Of a stretch of 64,000 nt of DNA, positions 25,000-36,367 are shown one piece after another. The stretch lies in contig OX442432.1 in NCBI GenBank assembly GCA_949361645.1, positions 62,001-126,000 of the forward strand. The letters run 5' to 3'. The notes under the pieces are model-generated. The model was not told where the DNA came from, made no database searches, and saw nothing but the letters and a program-made list of their open reading frames with translations. Position numbers and translations under genes: made by a program. The stretch is from Spongilla lacustris (lineage: Eukaryota; Porifera; Demospongiae; Spongillida; Spongillidae). Every line of letters begins with the position of its first letter. The stretch's first letter is position 1.

Positions 25000-25301
25000 A
25001 ACAAGTAAATCAAAACTTTTCTATCAAGAACATGATTGTTGGTATGTAGGATTAGTGGTGCAAAAAGCAAGGAAACAAGGTACAGTATGTTAAAGTGAGG
25101 TTTGGTAGGATCCTACAACTATAAGATCCTACAACTATAACAGTCCTACATTTGCAAATAGGCTAACTTCATTTGCAAATTCAGGACTGTGAGTTGTAAC
25201 CTCACTTTAACATACTGTAACTTGTTTCCTTGCTTTTTGCACCACCAATCCTACATACCACCAATCACTTTCACGATAGAGAAGTTTTTGACTTACTTGT
25301 T
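25000..25301. mobile_element. Fold-back MITE with about 103-bp inverted arms
   Basis: Arms 25000-25102 and 25198-25301 are close reverse complements (shared core TGCAAAAAGCAAGGAAACAA). The 95-bp centre contains a nested inverted pair (CAGTCCT with AGGACTG, and ATTTGCAAAT twice), so nearly the whole 302 bp can fold into one stem. It has no coding potential. Confidence 0.85.
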
Positions 25302-25900
25302 TACTTATTTTTACGTCCGTTTGTGGTACATGTACTATGTACCGCTATCGCGTAATATATTATAGCATCCTTTTATGCTGGCCCAAAATTTTGGGGGTGC
25401 TTAAGCCCCCTCCCCTTCCCCCCCCCCCTCCCCCCCCCCCCCCCCCCCCCCCCTTAGTTACTACGGCCTTGCAATGGGAGACTACGTAGGAGGGGGAAGC
25501 TTTTTAATCAACACAAAAGATAACGGTGGGCATTAAATAAAGTTCGCTGCAACGGACGCACACAGGCAGAACGGCACGCAGGGGAAGCCACGGGAGGGGA
25601 AGTACAGGGAAGGCAACACCCAAAACACGCACGGATCCGACGACAAAGCACGAACACGCAACTCACTGCAATAGACAGTCCCGCGTATCTCATGGCGACG
25701 CCCAACAACGAGCAAAACTGCAACAGACGCGTTTCGGTGAAGACATTGATATTGGCCCGCACTTGTACCAGTGGCATTTTATTCATCGCGGCGGACTCCC
25801 TCAAATTTAGGCTTCTGGAAAGGTCGCCTGACGCACGTGACATCCGTTCCGCGTGTAAATTTTTATACTGACAAAATTATAATTCCAAATAGTCTCGTAC
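25302..25900. other. Spacer with C homopolymer, no gene supported
   Basis: C-rich tract at 25410-25453. A 111-codon minus-strand frame (25508-25843) is arginine/cysteine-rich without recognisable motifs; codon use does not argue for a gene. Confidence 0.4.
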
Positions 25901-25903
25901 CTA

Positions 25904-26645
25904 GACCCACCATGACGTAAGCGTTTATCGCTTAATACAGTATAGAGACTAATACATTTTTCTGTCGTTTGTGGAACGAATTAGACAGAAAATATGCTCC
26001 CAGCAGAATATGGAGGCGTAGCCTACATGCATGTGTTGTGCACGCGTGTACATGTACGCATGTAGATCGATAAAGATGGTAAGGGGTGTATGTGAATGTG
26101 CAGCTGTAGATATCAGGTGATGGGATCATGGGGAGCACATGTTCTGTACAATGAGTCTTCAGCTGGTGTGCGTGCGCGTCTGGGCTTGGATATAAGGTTG
26201 AGGAATGATCACTCTAATAGGCGTATTGTGCACAGCCATGCACATGCACTGGCAGAGCTAACCCCACTCTTTTCCCCTCTTTATGAGAAATCAGGTGTAC
26301 GTACGTATACACGACGGTGTGCAACTGAAGAAATTAACGGCAAACTCTTCCACGTCGGAACTCGGTTTTTCCCTTTTATAAAGGGTTTTTGCAGTTCCAG
26401 GAGGAGGTGTGGGCCCACTTCCTCTAAATATAGGCAAAATAAATAGTTGGCCCCTGCTCATGTGTTGGCAGTATGTGTTGTACAGTGTACTTCGTGTACC
26501 CAATGTGAAGTAGTGCAGGTGGTGTGCACAACAGACGCTGCACCAATATATTGAAAGAATATGCATGGCGGAGCATATGGCGTTGAGAGCGACCTGTCGT
26601 AGTGTTTATACTGTAAGCGATAAACGCTTACGTCATGGTGTGTCT
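25904..26645. mobile_element. TIR-bounded non-autonomous DNA transposon
   Basis: The left end 25904-25944 and the reverse complement of 26604-26645 share CCATGACGTAAGCGTTTATC continued by GCTTA and ACAGTATA, giving about 38 bp of near-perfect terminal inverted repeat. Interior frames (for example 26096-26446) show no transposase motif. A target duplication could not be identified. Confidence 0.75.
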
Positions 26646-28650
26646 GCCAAATCCCACAAGTTCGATTTTGCTGGACACTGTCCCATATATGTATTTGAAT
26701 GCAGTATTAACACATGCATGTATACTCATTCATAGATACTTGCATTTTGATGCACTGCATTCAAGCATTATTTTGCACCATCTGCTAATAGCATTTTTGA
26801 TTGACAAAATCAGTCATTGTTGCCAAGAGCAACTTAGAATTGCTGTATTTCAATAGAAGTATAACGATGAGAGATTTTGTTATATACAAATATCCTGTTC
26901 AAGGTTGCAAATAATTCTTTTGCCATAGCATCTCGTAATGTGTATGGTCACGCTGAAGTACGTCTGACATGCGAGGCTATTGGCCCTCATGAAGGCCGGA
27001 TCAGTTTGATAGACAGTGAATGAAGGAAGTGATCTGGCCATCAGCGTTAGTTAGGTGACGCGGACCATCAAAAATGGGATTGTTTGACACAATGACAATT
27101 TTAAATACAAGGATTAGCAATTTAGTAAAGATGACCATATATACTTAGCACACACAGAGTGCCATACAACAAGATAATTTGTACATTGACTTGAGCAATA
27201 AAGCAATCCTGGCATTTCCACACTTAGAGTTGTAAGTATGAGAAAAGTGTGTGCACGCACTGGTAAGTCCTTGTATTTTTTAACATCACCTTGTGCCGTG
27301 ACACAACCAGCACAACAAGGATCAGTAAGGTTATACATACCAACAATACCACAAAGCCCAGAAATGGTCCATACATAGGCGGTCATCTTGCTTTTTATTT
27401 AAAATTGAATTTTTAACACTTTCAGAATGTCCTATAAATCGGTCTGATCATGAAATATGTACTTAAAACATTATTCAATTAACCATTGTTGAACTAAAAT
27501 CAAGACAAAAAATTACGCATAATTTATTCATCAAAATATGCATTGCGTAATACCTTGCGTCATCTGCCAGAATTATTCAACTAATATTGATATTAATTGA
27601 ACAAAATGATGAATACATACCGTATTCACTCAAATACAAACCGCGGTTTATAATAAAGACCAAAACTGTACCCGCGCGGTAATTTTGATGTAGCTACAAA
27701 ACATCGCATTTCTCTGTAACGCGTAATGCAAATCTAAAGCCTTTAACAGTATGAATTAACCTACCTTCCGTGGACATACATAGCAAATTTCGTAACGATA
27801 TGTTCTTTTGCTCCTTCTCCACAAAGTCATTTATAAAGTCGGGTAACCGACGCCTACTTCTCCCGATTCCAACATGAGGTAACTGGCCTACTTGGGGAGC
27901 ATGCAAAGTTCAGCGGGTTCACCCAGTACCACACCATACCAGTACCACCATGCATGAATGTCAAGCTCTAACGACTTGTGTCCATATAGTAAAGCACCGC
28001 TTTCTAACACTTAGTACAACATCACTTCAGTTGTACCACCACCCAAAAAGATAAAACAATAACAACTCTTTATCAACGCTCGAAAATCGCCAAAAAAAAT
28101 GGCTAGTTTTGTTCGTGTATAACTTCGCAAAAATTATCGTTCTCGATTAGCCTACACAAAAAAAACGGTACACACATGCCTTAGCTGTACCTTCCACGTT
28201 GGTTTTTCGGTGTTTCTTGCTGGAGGTCGTGGGAAATCCATTCTTTCTGAGGGGTATTCTTTTGAGGTAGGCCGTTGTCGAAGGTCACAGTTCTTCGTGG
28301 GAGTGCGGCCCGAGCACGGGATTAGCACCAACAAAGTGCACAGGCCACAGTACTACACTGTGCAATAAACTTGTCAATAGGACATGTAGTTATCGTGTTT
28401 TGCTGTACATTCCAAAGGTCATTTCGTTGTCGGGGTGGTTGCTAAGGGGTGACGCTAGTACGTTTCAATATTACTTTTCTAAACCTAGTTTACATAGTTT
28501 CAATGGAATTGAACAACCGTGCAGAAGTGTTTAATGACAACAGCAATTGAGTCTGCAGATATACTATCAGGGAATGGCGATAATTGACACATGGAATATA
28601 ATAGGTAGGATTCCTGTATAAGTAATGTGTGTGTGGCTATGAAAAAAATG
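26646..28650. other. Intergenic DNA, no gene supported
   Basis: AT-rich. Near 27620 the sequence TACCGTATTCACTCAAATAC with a following ACCGCGG resembles a widespread transposon terminus, but no partner end was found. A 90-codon minus-strand frame (27114-27386) has no recognisable domain. Confidence 0.4.
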
Positions 28651-28659
28651 ACTCCATAA

Positions 28660-28970
<311 letters not shown>

Positions 28971-29127
28971 TGAGACTTGGAGTACTCTGTCTTCTTTTGG
29001 TGTCACAGGAATGGGTTATCCTCTCTTGAATTATTGTAACATGATGGGTGGAGAAGCTATCTACAGTAGAGTTTAGCAGAACATAGCAAAACCTCTCGTT
29101 TGTTGAGTGTAGGGTACGGAGCGTAGT

Positions 29128-29169
29128 CCTGGGGGGAAGGGGGGGGGGGGGGGGGGGCACCAGGGGCAC

Positions 29170-29201
<32 letters not shown>

Positions 29202-29294
29202 TTCGCACGACTGATTAAATATTCATGAGTGTATTTTGCGTACCGCGTGCGATTATAACCGCACAAAACAGTGCGGCGGTTAGCTACAGCGCTG
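29128..29294. mobile_element. G-tract family 5' end, interrupted by the 29295-31912 insertion
   Basis: It has the same order of G run, GGGGCACGTGCC core, C run, ATTCATGAGTGTATTTTGCG block and TTAGCTACAGCGCTG as at 23519-23688. The sequence continues after the 2.6-kb insertion as GCTGATACTGG, matching the uninterrupted junction at 23685-23700. Confidence 0.8.
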
Positions 29295-30172
29295 CACGGC
29301 TGTTTGCGCCTGGACACTAGGTTTATAATTAGACAATACGGTATACGCCCCTAAAGATGTAATTTTCGTACTTCATTATACATGTTGTTTTTGGCGATCC
29401 ATATACCACACGTGTTGTAAGCAATTCCGTTGAAACAAATAGCTCCCGCACACACGCTACCAGCTAGTCAACCATATGATAAACGCGCAACAGCATTTGA
29501 TTTTATTAATAGTTATGCGCAGCCCATTTTTAAGCCTATATGTAATTTTGGCGGGTCTAGGCCTACTTCAAGCTTGGTGTACGACCAAACCAACCGACAG
29601 AACAGAACGGTAAGCAAGAACACTAAACAACACACATGGGAGAGCATATGTACGATGTTCACAACTAGCCAACTTTTTTTTTACACCGAAATGGACATGA
29701 GTATCTTTATGAATAATAGGTGTGGAATTGGATGGAGCACCACAAAACGACAGTTAAAGAGCTGTGTGGTCACTTCTTGGTCGAGGCTAGGAAAAAGAAA
29801 CAAGGAGCTCATACATCTGCCAAGATTTTGCAGCTCACTTGTACACTGTCTTTGCTATTAACACCAGCAATGACATAGTTAACACTCACCCTCTATGCTT
29901 CTGCAGCAGTTCTGCTATACCATTGAAAAAACCTGCTATTGACTGGGGTGATAGTAGTAAATAAATACACATTTGTGTTCACCTTACATTGCCATACGTA
30001 CATTATCACCCTGCCTGCAGTTGTCCAGCCAAACACAGCCCAAACACAGCCCACAGAAGATGATTGTAGGCATGCATGCAATAGCCCCTCCCACTGAATC
30101 CTTACTGGCTGACCACTTAATGGCCAGCTCCAACAATCCAGCAATCCTGGAGCAATTACAGTATCCCATATG

Positions 30173-30380
30173 CAGGGAATAATTTACTTTTTTAAACTTG
30201 CATAGCAATTTTGCTCCGCAAAATCGAAATTGATTAGCAACTTGGTTCAGTTGCATCGCAATTTGTTTCCGCCGAGATGTGTGATGATTCTTAATTTGAA
30301 CACAAAGCAGAGCTATCCCACGGACACGCCCGCGTGCATTTGGATCACTTTCAGGTGAACGAGTCAAACGACTACTTCGA

Positions 30381-30417
<37 letters not shown>

Positions 30418-30937
30418 TATACAAAACGAGGTCACCATCACATTTAAAAGTTTTCATATTTGTAGATTTTGACCACCCGTATTGGCACTGTCGCGTAGGC
30501 GTTCTGGCATATTCATGTACAGTACGTACATGTACCACGTACGTTTGCGCGTATACGTACATTTTAATTTGTAATGATTTGGTAACTTGATAATTCTATT
30601 AATATAAAATTCGACACCCCCCTTTCCGAAGCCGGCTGTGTACGCTGCGCGCTCATGTCATTCGTACGCGTACGCAATCGTTCATCGTCACATTAATTGT
30701 CGCGATCGCGATGTCACGTGAGTGTGGCTGATGCGACGTGGCGCCAGCTTTCTGATTGGAACTCTTTTGTACCATAAATGCACTCTCTTCGCGTAGCATT
30801 TACACTGAGCAACGTGCCTGCAAACACGGATAGATTGCATCGCAGTTTTCTGCGACAATGTTTTGAAGTTGTTTCGCATCTAATAAAAACTGCTTCCGGC
30901 GCAAAATGCGATGCGAATCCGGTTAAATTATTCCCTG
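30173..30937. mobile_element. 765-bp nested MITE with CATATG flanks
   Basis: The element starts CAGGGAATAATTTA and ends with its reverse complement TAAATTATTCCCTG. CATATG lies directly outside both ends (30167-30172, 30938-30943), either as a 6-bp target duplication or as part of a 20-bp inverted repeat. The subterminal regions are rich in TTGCATCGCA / TGCGATGCGA type repeats. A C homopolymer sits at 30384-30415. It is nested within the 29295-31912 element. Confidence 0.8.
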
Positions 30938-31117
30938 CATATGCCTGAGGATTTTACACTGCGAGTGGTTCAAGGTGTTCAATTGTAGTTGGTCAAAGTC
31001 CATGCTGCATCATGGATACTCCACTAACTGCACCACAGCTAAAGACAGCAATACTATATTGATCCAGGCACTCCAGTGTCAAACCTGTAGGAAGGACATT
31101 AAGGCTTGCGAGTATGG

Positions 31118-31291
<174 letters not shown>

Positions 31292-31916
31292 GCAATGGTG
31301 AACCAGGCCCTTGGAGAACACAGGGGGCTGAATCCATACATGCAAGGTTCAACGGACTACAAAGGACGTACCATTCAGTTCCTGACAAAGTTCGGCAATT
31401 GGTGCTAATGATAAAGGAGCATCTACTCTCCATGGCTCACAAAATGTGGCAGCGACACTCCTCCTACCAGCAACGACATGATCGCTTTACTCGCGTAACT
31501 TTGGTATCAAAAATCTGTGGCAAAAAAAAAAGTTGGCTAAAAGCACATACAATTATAAGCTAGTATACCATCTAAGTTCTTCAAGATTCAGCTTTGATTT
31601 CGACTTTCTATCGGTTGGGAACGTAGATAATTCGCTTCGAATAGGAGAGGTACATCGCGAGTTACCCACTTTCACGACCTATAACACGCCGTGGCAACGA
31701 AACTGTATCATGAGGTAAGCACTGTAAATAGAAAAATGATGCTGGCTTTACTTACTATACTATCTATGCAATAACCAACCTGTTTTGTGCTGGCTCACGT
31801 TTTTGTTCAACCCTGGGGTTGTCATGGGCGTTGCTAAGACTCTACGTAATCATTTCAATATTTCGGGTAAATAACCTAGTGTCCACAAAATGTATAGCCG
31901 CAAACAGCCGTGGCTG

Positions 31917-32473
31917 ATACTGGATATGGGGGGGGGGGGGGGCGGGGGGCACTAGAGGCACGTGACCCCCATTCCGGATGCATTAAATATTCATGAGTGT
32001 ATTTTGCGTACCGCGTGCGATTTATAACCGCACGAAGGGCCAATTTATATAAAGTATGATTACGATTATATTTGCATTGAAAAGAAGCGGAGATCCGTAT
32101 ATACTAAAAAGATTGGCGCATCGCATCGCATATAAAAGCTGAGCTGTATTTTTTGGCCCACAAATTTTAGTAGTTACATTTTAAAAGTACGAACGCTATA
32201 GCAGTTACTACTAATATGTATTTCTTGTGAAAAATAGCATTGCACACATATAAACAATATAGCTACTATTTGACAGGCCAGCTTTTTTGCGTAGTTTTCG
32301 GAGCTTTTACAACGCAAAACGCGTTGGCTTCTGGGGCGGAGGGGGAGCTTGCAGCGCTCCCCTATACCCCCTAGCTGGGCGGGAGGGGTGCCCCCCTCCC
32401 GCACCCTCCCCGGGGCGGCGCCACTAACTGTGCCCCCCCCCCCCCCCTTTCCAAATTCCTGGATCCGCCCCTG
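31917..32473. mobile_element. G-tract transposon family, shorter full copy
   Basis: It is collinear with 23702-24437 (same internal blocks TATATAAAAGCTGAGCT-like, TTTTTGGCCCACAAATTTTA and GGGGCGGCGCC, and the end GGATCCGCCCCTG at 32461-32473). It lacks the 73-bp internal duplication and has a degenerate left terminus. Confidence 0.8.
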
Positions 32474-32734
32474 GGTAACGACGTAAACTCGTGCCCCATT
32501 GAATAGATCCTTGAATGATCCTCGTTCCCCATTGAATGAGAAATGAGAGAAGTTATTACTTTTAGCGTAGTTTTAGATCTTATATAAAAAATGGAGACTA
32601 TGGAAGCCCTGCTGAAACTTTCTGCTGAGTTATGGGCACGTTATTCATTTGAGATTTCAGGTAGCTTTGGAGCTATGTTGGCTTCATATTCGCTAGTGCG
32701 AGTTGGACCAGGCCGTGCCTTTGGGCTGGCATTC

Positions 32735-33095
32735 TGTAGTGACTAGGATTTGAGTCTTTTATATCAAGTAATGACTAGGGTTTGATTTCTTTGGGTCTTT
32801 TATGTAAAGTAGTGATTAGGGTTTGATTTCTGTGGGTCTTTTAGATCAAGTAGTGACTCTAGTTTGATTTCTGTAGATCTTTTAGATCAAGTAATAATTA
32901 TAGTTTGATTTCTGTGGGTCTTTTAGATCGGTCATTAAGATCAGGCAATGTTTCCAGCTTGATTTTTGTTGGTCTTTTAGATCAGGTAGTGAGACTAGTT
33001 TGATTTCTATGGGTCTATTAGATCAGGTAGTGACTCTAGTTTGATTTCTGTGGGTCGTTTAGATCAGGTAGTGACTCTAGTTTGATTTCTGTGGG
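32735..33095. repeat. Minisatellite of about 46-bp units, roughly eight copies
   Basis: Each unit contains GTTTGATTTCTGTGGGTCTT followed by TTAGATCA and a GTAGTGACT motif. The right end of the array coincides with the cut edge of the LINE-like relic, so the array may have grown at its truncation point. Confidence 0.85.
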
Positions 33096-33436
33096 TGGTG
33101 GACATTCTGCACCATGGGCTGCTGCACCTGAGGAAGTACTGGCATCTCTTAAGGTGGCAGGAGTAAGGCGTGAAGTGACCGTTATATCAAAGGCAGCAGG
33201 CTTGCCTCTATCCCAACCCTGAACCAACACATCAGCTGGAAGTGGGTTGAGATGATCTCCAGATAGGCCATATCTCACTTCAACACTTACAGGCAGGTGA
33301 ATTCGGTGGCAGAATTCGGCAAAGGTGTCCCTTAGGTGGTTGTGATGGGTGACCACATCTCCACCATGCCGGCACGAGGTTGCATGGTGACCGAGAGAGT
33401 CAAGTACAGCTCCAGGGCAGAAGGGGCAAGAAGAAG
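33096..33436 (-). pseudogene. C-terminal relic of a non-LTR retrotransposon protein
   Basis: The minus strand reads CPFCPGAVLDSLGHHATSC followed by RHGGDVV, then HLRDTFAEFCHRIHL, SVEVRYGLS, DVLVQGWDRGKPAAFD and VTVTSRLTPATL. I recognise this pattern from the region after the reverse transcriptase in many invertebrate LINE-like proteins (a Cys/His cluster followed by a conserved ITV block). It has no reverse transcriptase part and is cut at 33095 by the minisatellite, so it is a fragment. Confidence 0.7.
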
Positions 33437-34364
33437 CAGTTGATGTTTTGAGGCCTAGCCACTATCTGGTAGCCACTTGGCACTCTTCTGAATCTAGGTG
33501 CATGTTCAACCCTACAGAGGGGATGGCAGAGACCCAACAACTTGCATGGGGTCAGAAACTGACAACATGCAAGCTTCGTTGGCTGGAGAAGCTGAAGAAA
33601 CTAACCTTTGGAGCATGTGGGTGTCAATTTTTAAAGATAGGGTTTTCGGTTAAAGGGGAGTGTATTAGTATTTTATGATTTATTAAATTATTATGATTAT
33701 AAAAATATATAACCTACTGTTATTAAACTGGTACCATTAATAATTAAAACAGTTTAGATTACCAAAACAGTCCACATCTCAGTTATATATGTGCTTATAA
33801 TGATCAACTGATTTATGTAGCCCTATTCGGTTCTATACACATACCCAAAACCGAACTAATTATTGCGTAAGTATAAATCAAGACAGATCTATCAAATTGC
33901 AAGAGTTTCAATCAATGAATAAAAGTTCAGGCAAAGAAGCAATAGAAGGGGTTAAACTGGTAGAAGAGTTACAAGTGGTATCTCCTGTGCCTTGAAGATC
34001 AGTTCCTTCAGTAAAAACACATGCTATCAGATTATCTTCAAATGAAAAGCAACACGATGTGGACAGGAGCAAACGTTATGCTGTCCATTGCATAAAGAGC
34101 ATCTGATTTGACCCAAAGCATGGCTATCATCTGTTTTCCAGCTTCCTCTCTCAATTGTGCAAGCAATGCATCAGTTCTCCTCTTTGCATGATGTTTTTGA
34201 AAACATTAATGATATAATTTTCACTTTAAGTTAGTACACTTTTACAATTTCTTTTTTTGACTTGAAACTCGAGTGGTACTATTAGTTACAAAACGGTTTC
34301 TGAAATAATACTAATACATTATTCCCATTCCCATGTCATCATCTTAATGTCTATTTGCGCCCGT

Positions 34365-34410
34365 GTGAACACCTGTGCACACTGTACGCACAGTGTGCAC
34401 AGGTGTTCAC
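34365..34410. repeat. Perfect 21-bp palindrome with 4-nt centre
   Basis: The left arm starts GTGAACACCTGTGCACACTG; the right arm is its exact complement; the centre is ACGC. It has the same core as the palindromes at 35544 and 35722. Confidence 0.85.
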
Positions 34411-35543
34411 AGTTCACTTTTAGCTCTGCACTATTTGATACAGATGAACAGTGTTCTAGATTTTTACATATTATGCACAAAAAGGCTTGTGGATGAGTGG
34501 ACAATGATAAAAATAATAATTTAATAATAGGCTATTTAATTTACTGATTGCAAAGTTGGGTCAAAATCAGCTCGCGCGCGTGCAGTACATGCGTTTATGC
34601 TAGGTTACTTTTTAAATAATACCAATCAATGAAGGTATTGGGGGTCCACTTGAAACCATTGAGGATTAGATCCAGGATCCTTTTGTACCTATAGAGGGAA
34701 GAGCCAGGACCTTCGGCTTCGGGCTTAATTTTGAGCGTTGTAAAACTCGGCAAGCTACAGACCTTCTAGGACGTTAAGAAATCTATGCAGAATTTTCAGC
34801 AGACAGATGGTATTACAGGAAGCAGGGATATAGCTATGGCTTTTTATAACGTCTTTACACGTATAGGTGTGAGTATACAATCACAACAAGGCAGTGGTTG
34901 TACTAGCAGGCACGGACAAAGGAGGACGTGGCAAGGGATTTACAGCGATGTGCCAGACTAGTGAGAACGGACAAGACATGTAGGTAGGGCAGTTGAACAG
35001 AGCGTATATATGTAGTTTCTAATGAAGCCAGTGAAGAAGAGTGCCTAGACTCAGATGAGATGGAGGCCGGGAAGAATTTAAAGCCAGGGCTACATGGGTG
35101 ATTCAGGCTGAAGCAGATATGTCGAGCATGAACTAGTCATCTGTGACAGTAGCCGCTGCAGGATATGTAGTACATGTAGAATTATATGATGGAGGTGTGG
35201 CCCAATCCCCTTGTGAACCTGGGAAGTCAGAAGGAAGGAAGCTTCTGCACTGTACCTGTTCGCTGCTTCAAAACTTAGGTGTCTGATACTTCACTTGAAA
35301 GGATTTGTACATGTACCTGCAAATAAGAAGAGGCGTCTAGCTTTGCAGAGGTGAAAGAGAAGCAGTGTTGGATCTGTGGCAAATGATTAGCAAGTAGCAA
35401 CACTAATAAGTGCATTTTGACTTATGCAATTTTCTCCTATTACAAAGTGTTTCCTTACATAATGATTGACAACAATAACCACTGATACAAATGCCAAGAT
35501 AAAAATTGTCAGCAATTACCAGTCATCAGTACCACACAACATA

Positions 35544-35573
35544 GTACAGTGTGCACAGGTGTGCACACTGTAC
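35544..35573. repeat. Palindrome with 13-bp arms
   Basis: Arms GTACAGTGTGCAC and GTGCACACTGTAC around AGGT. It shares the AGTGTGCACA half-site with the other members. Confidence 0.8.
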
Positions 35574-35721
35574 CTAAAAAGCATCAGTGCTCTGTATACA
35601 CTAATCTAATTAAGATGATCCAGGATGAGGTACATAGGCCTTAATGCCCTCTATCATCATTGTGATTTACTATTTTATATCATGTTCCCCTGATGCGAAA
35701 TTCAATTTAAAGTGCCAATTA

Positions 35722-35755
35722 AAGTAAAGTGTGAACATGTGTTCACACTTTACTT
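35722..35755. repeat. Palindrome with 16-bp arms
   Basis: Arms AAGTAAAGTGTGAACA and TGTTCACACTTTACTT around TG. A related single copy, AGTGTGCACACCTGTTCACA, lies at about 36087-36106. Confidence 0.8.
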
Positions 35756-36367
35756 AAGCCTAATTAAGTTAGTCATAAATAAATTATAAATTAAAACCAC
35801 ATTTTACCAATGTTGTCAGGTGATAGTGTAATGCAAATGTTAACTTGAACTTTGAAAATTACATTCCATCTGGTAATTACATACAAGGAGAGTTAGGTCT
35901 GGTTTTTTGGTTGAAATTCTTCACAAACAACTCTTACATGAAGCCCTCAAATCACCATACGGACTTAATAATTTCAAATAATGTTAAAGCCATATATAAA
36001 AACCACCTTAGGGTATGTTATATATAAACCTTGACCTAATCTGATCTTCCTTAGTGGTGTAACACAATGAGGAACTTATGCACTAAAGTGTGCACACCTG
36101 TTCACAGTTCAGATGCAAATAGACATTAAACCACTGTGCAGCTTGATTTCATTATGCAGAGCAAGGGGCAAAGGTGTGCGGAGAAGTACATAGAAGCAAA
36201 GTTCAAGACATCATGCACTTCTGAAGAATGTGCATGTATACATGTATAGGAATGCATGCCAGGCCTGATTTACAAGTTTAAATTCTGGTGATAAAATATA
36301 ACTGCCAGACTAGAAAATTAAATTAGGAACTGCCACAAACACGTGCAAAACAAAAGTTTGATTTGTG

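Larger units (their letters stand above)
33440..36360. other. AT-rich intergenic DNA containing a palindrome set
   Basis: No gene is supported. It contains the related palindromes listed separately. The right edge is the 3' end of the RMDN-like gene. Confidence 0.5.

Noticed and set aside
25508..25843. 111-codon minus-strand gene
   Set aside because: No domain, no splice context, composition Arg/Cys/Ser-rich as expected from GC-rich spacer.
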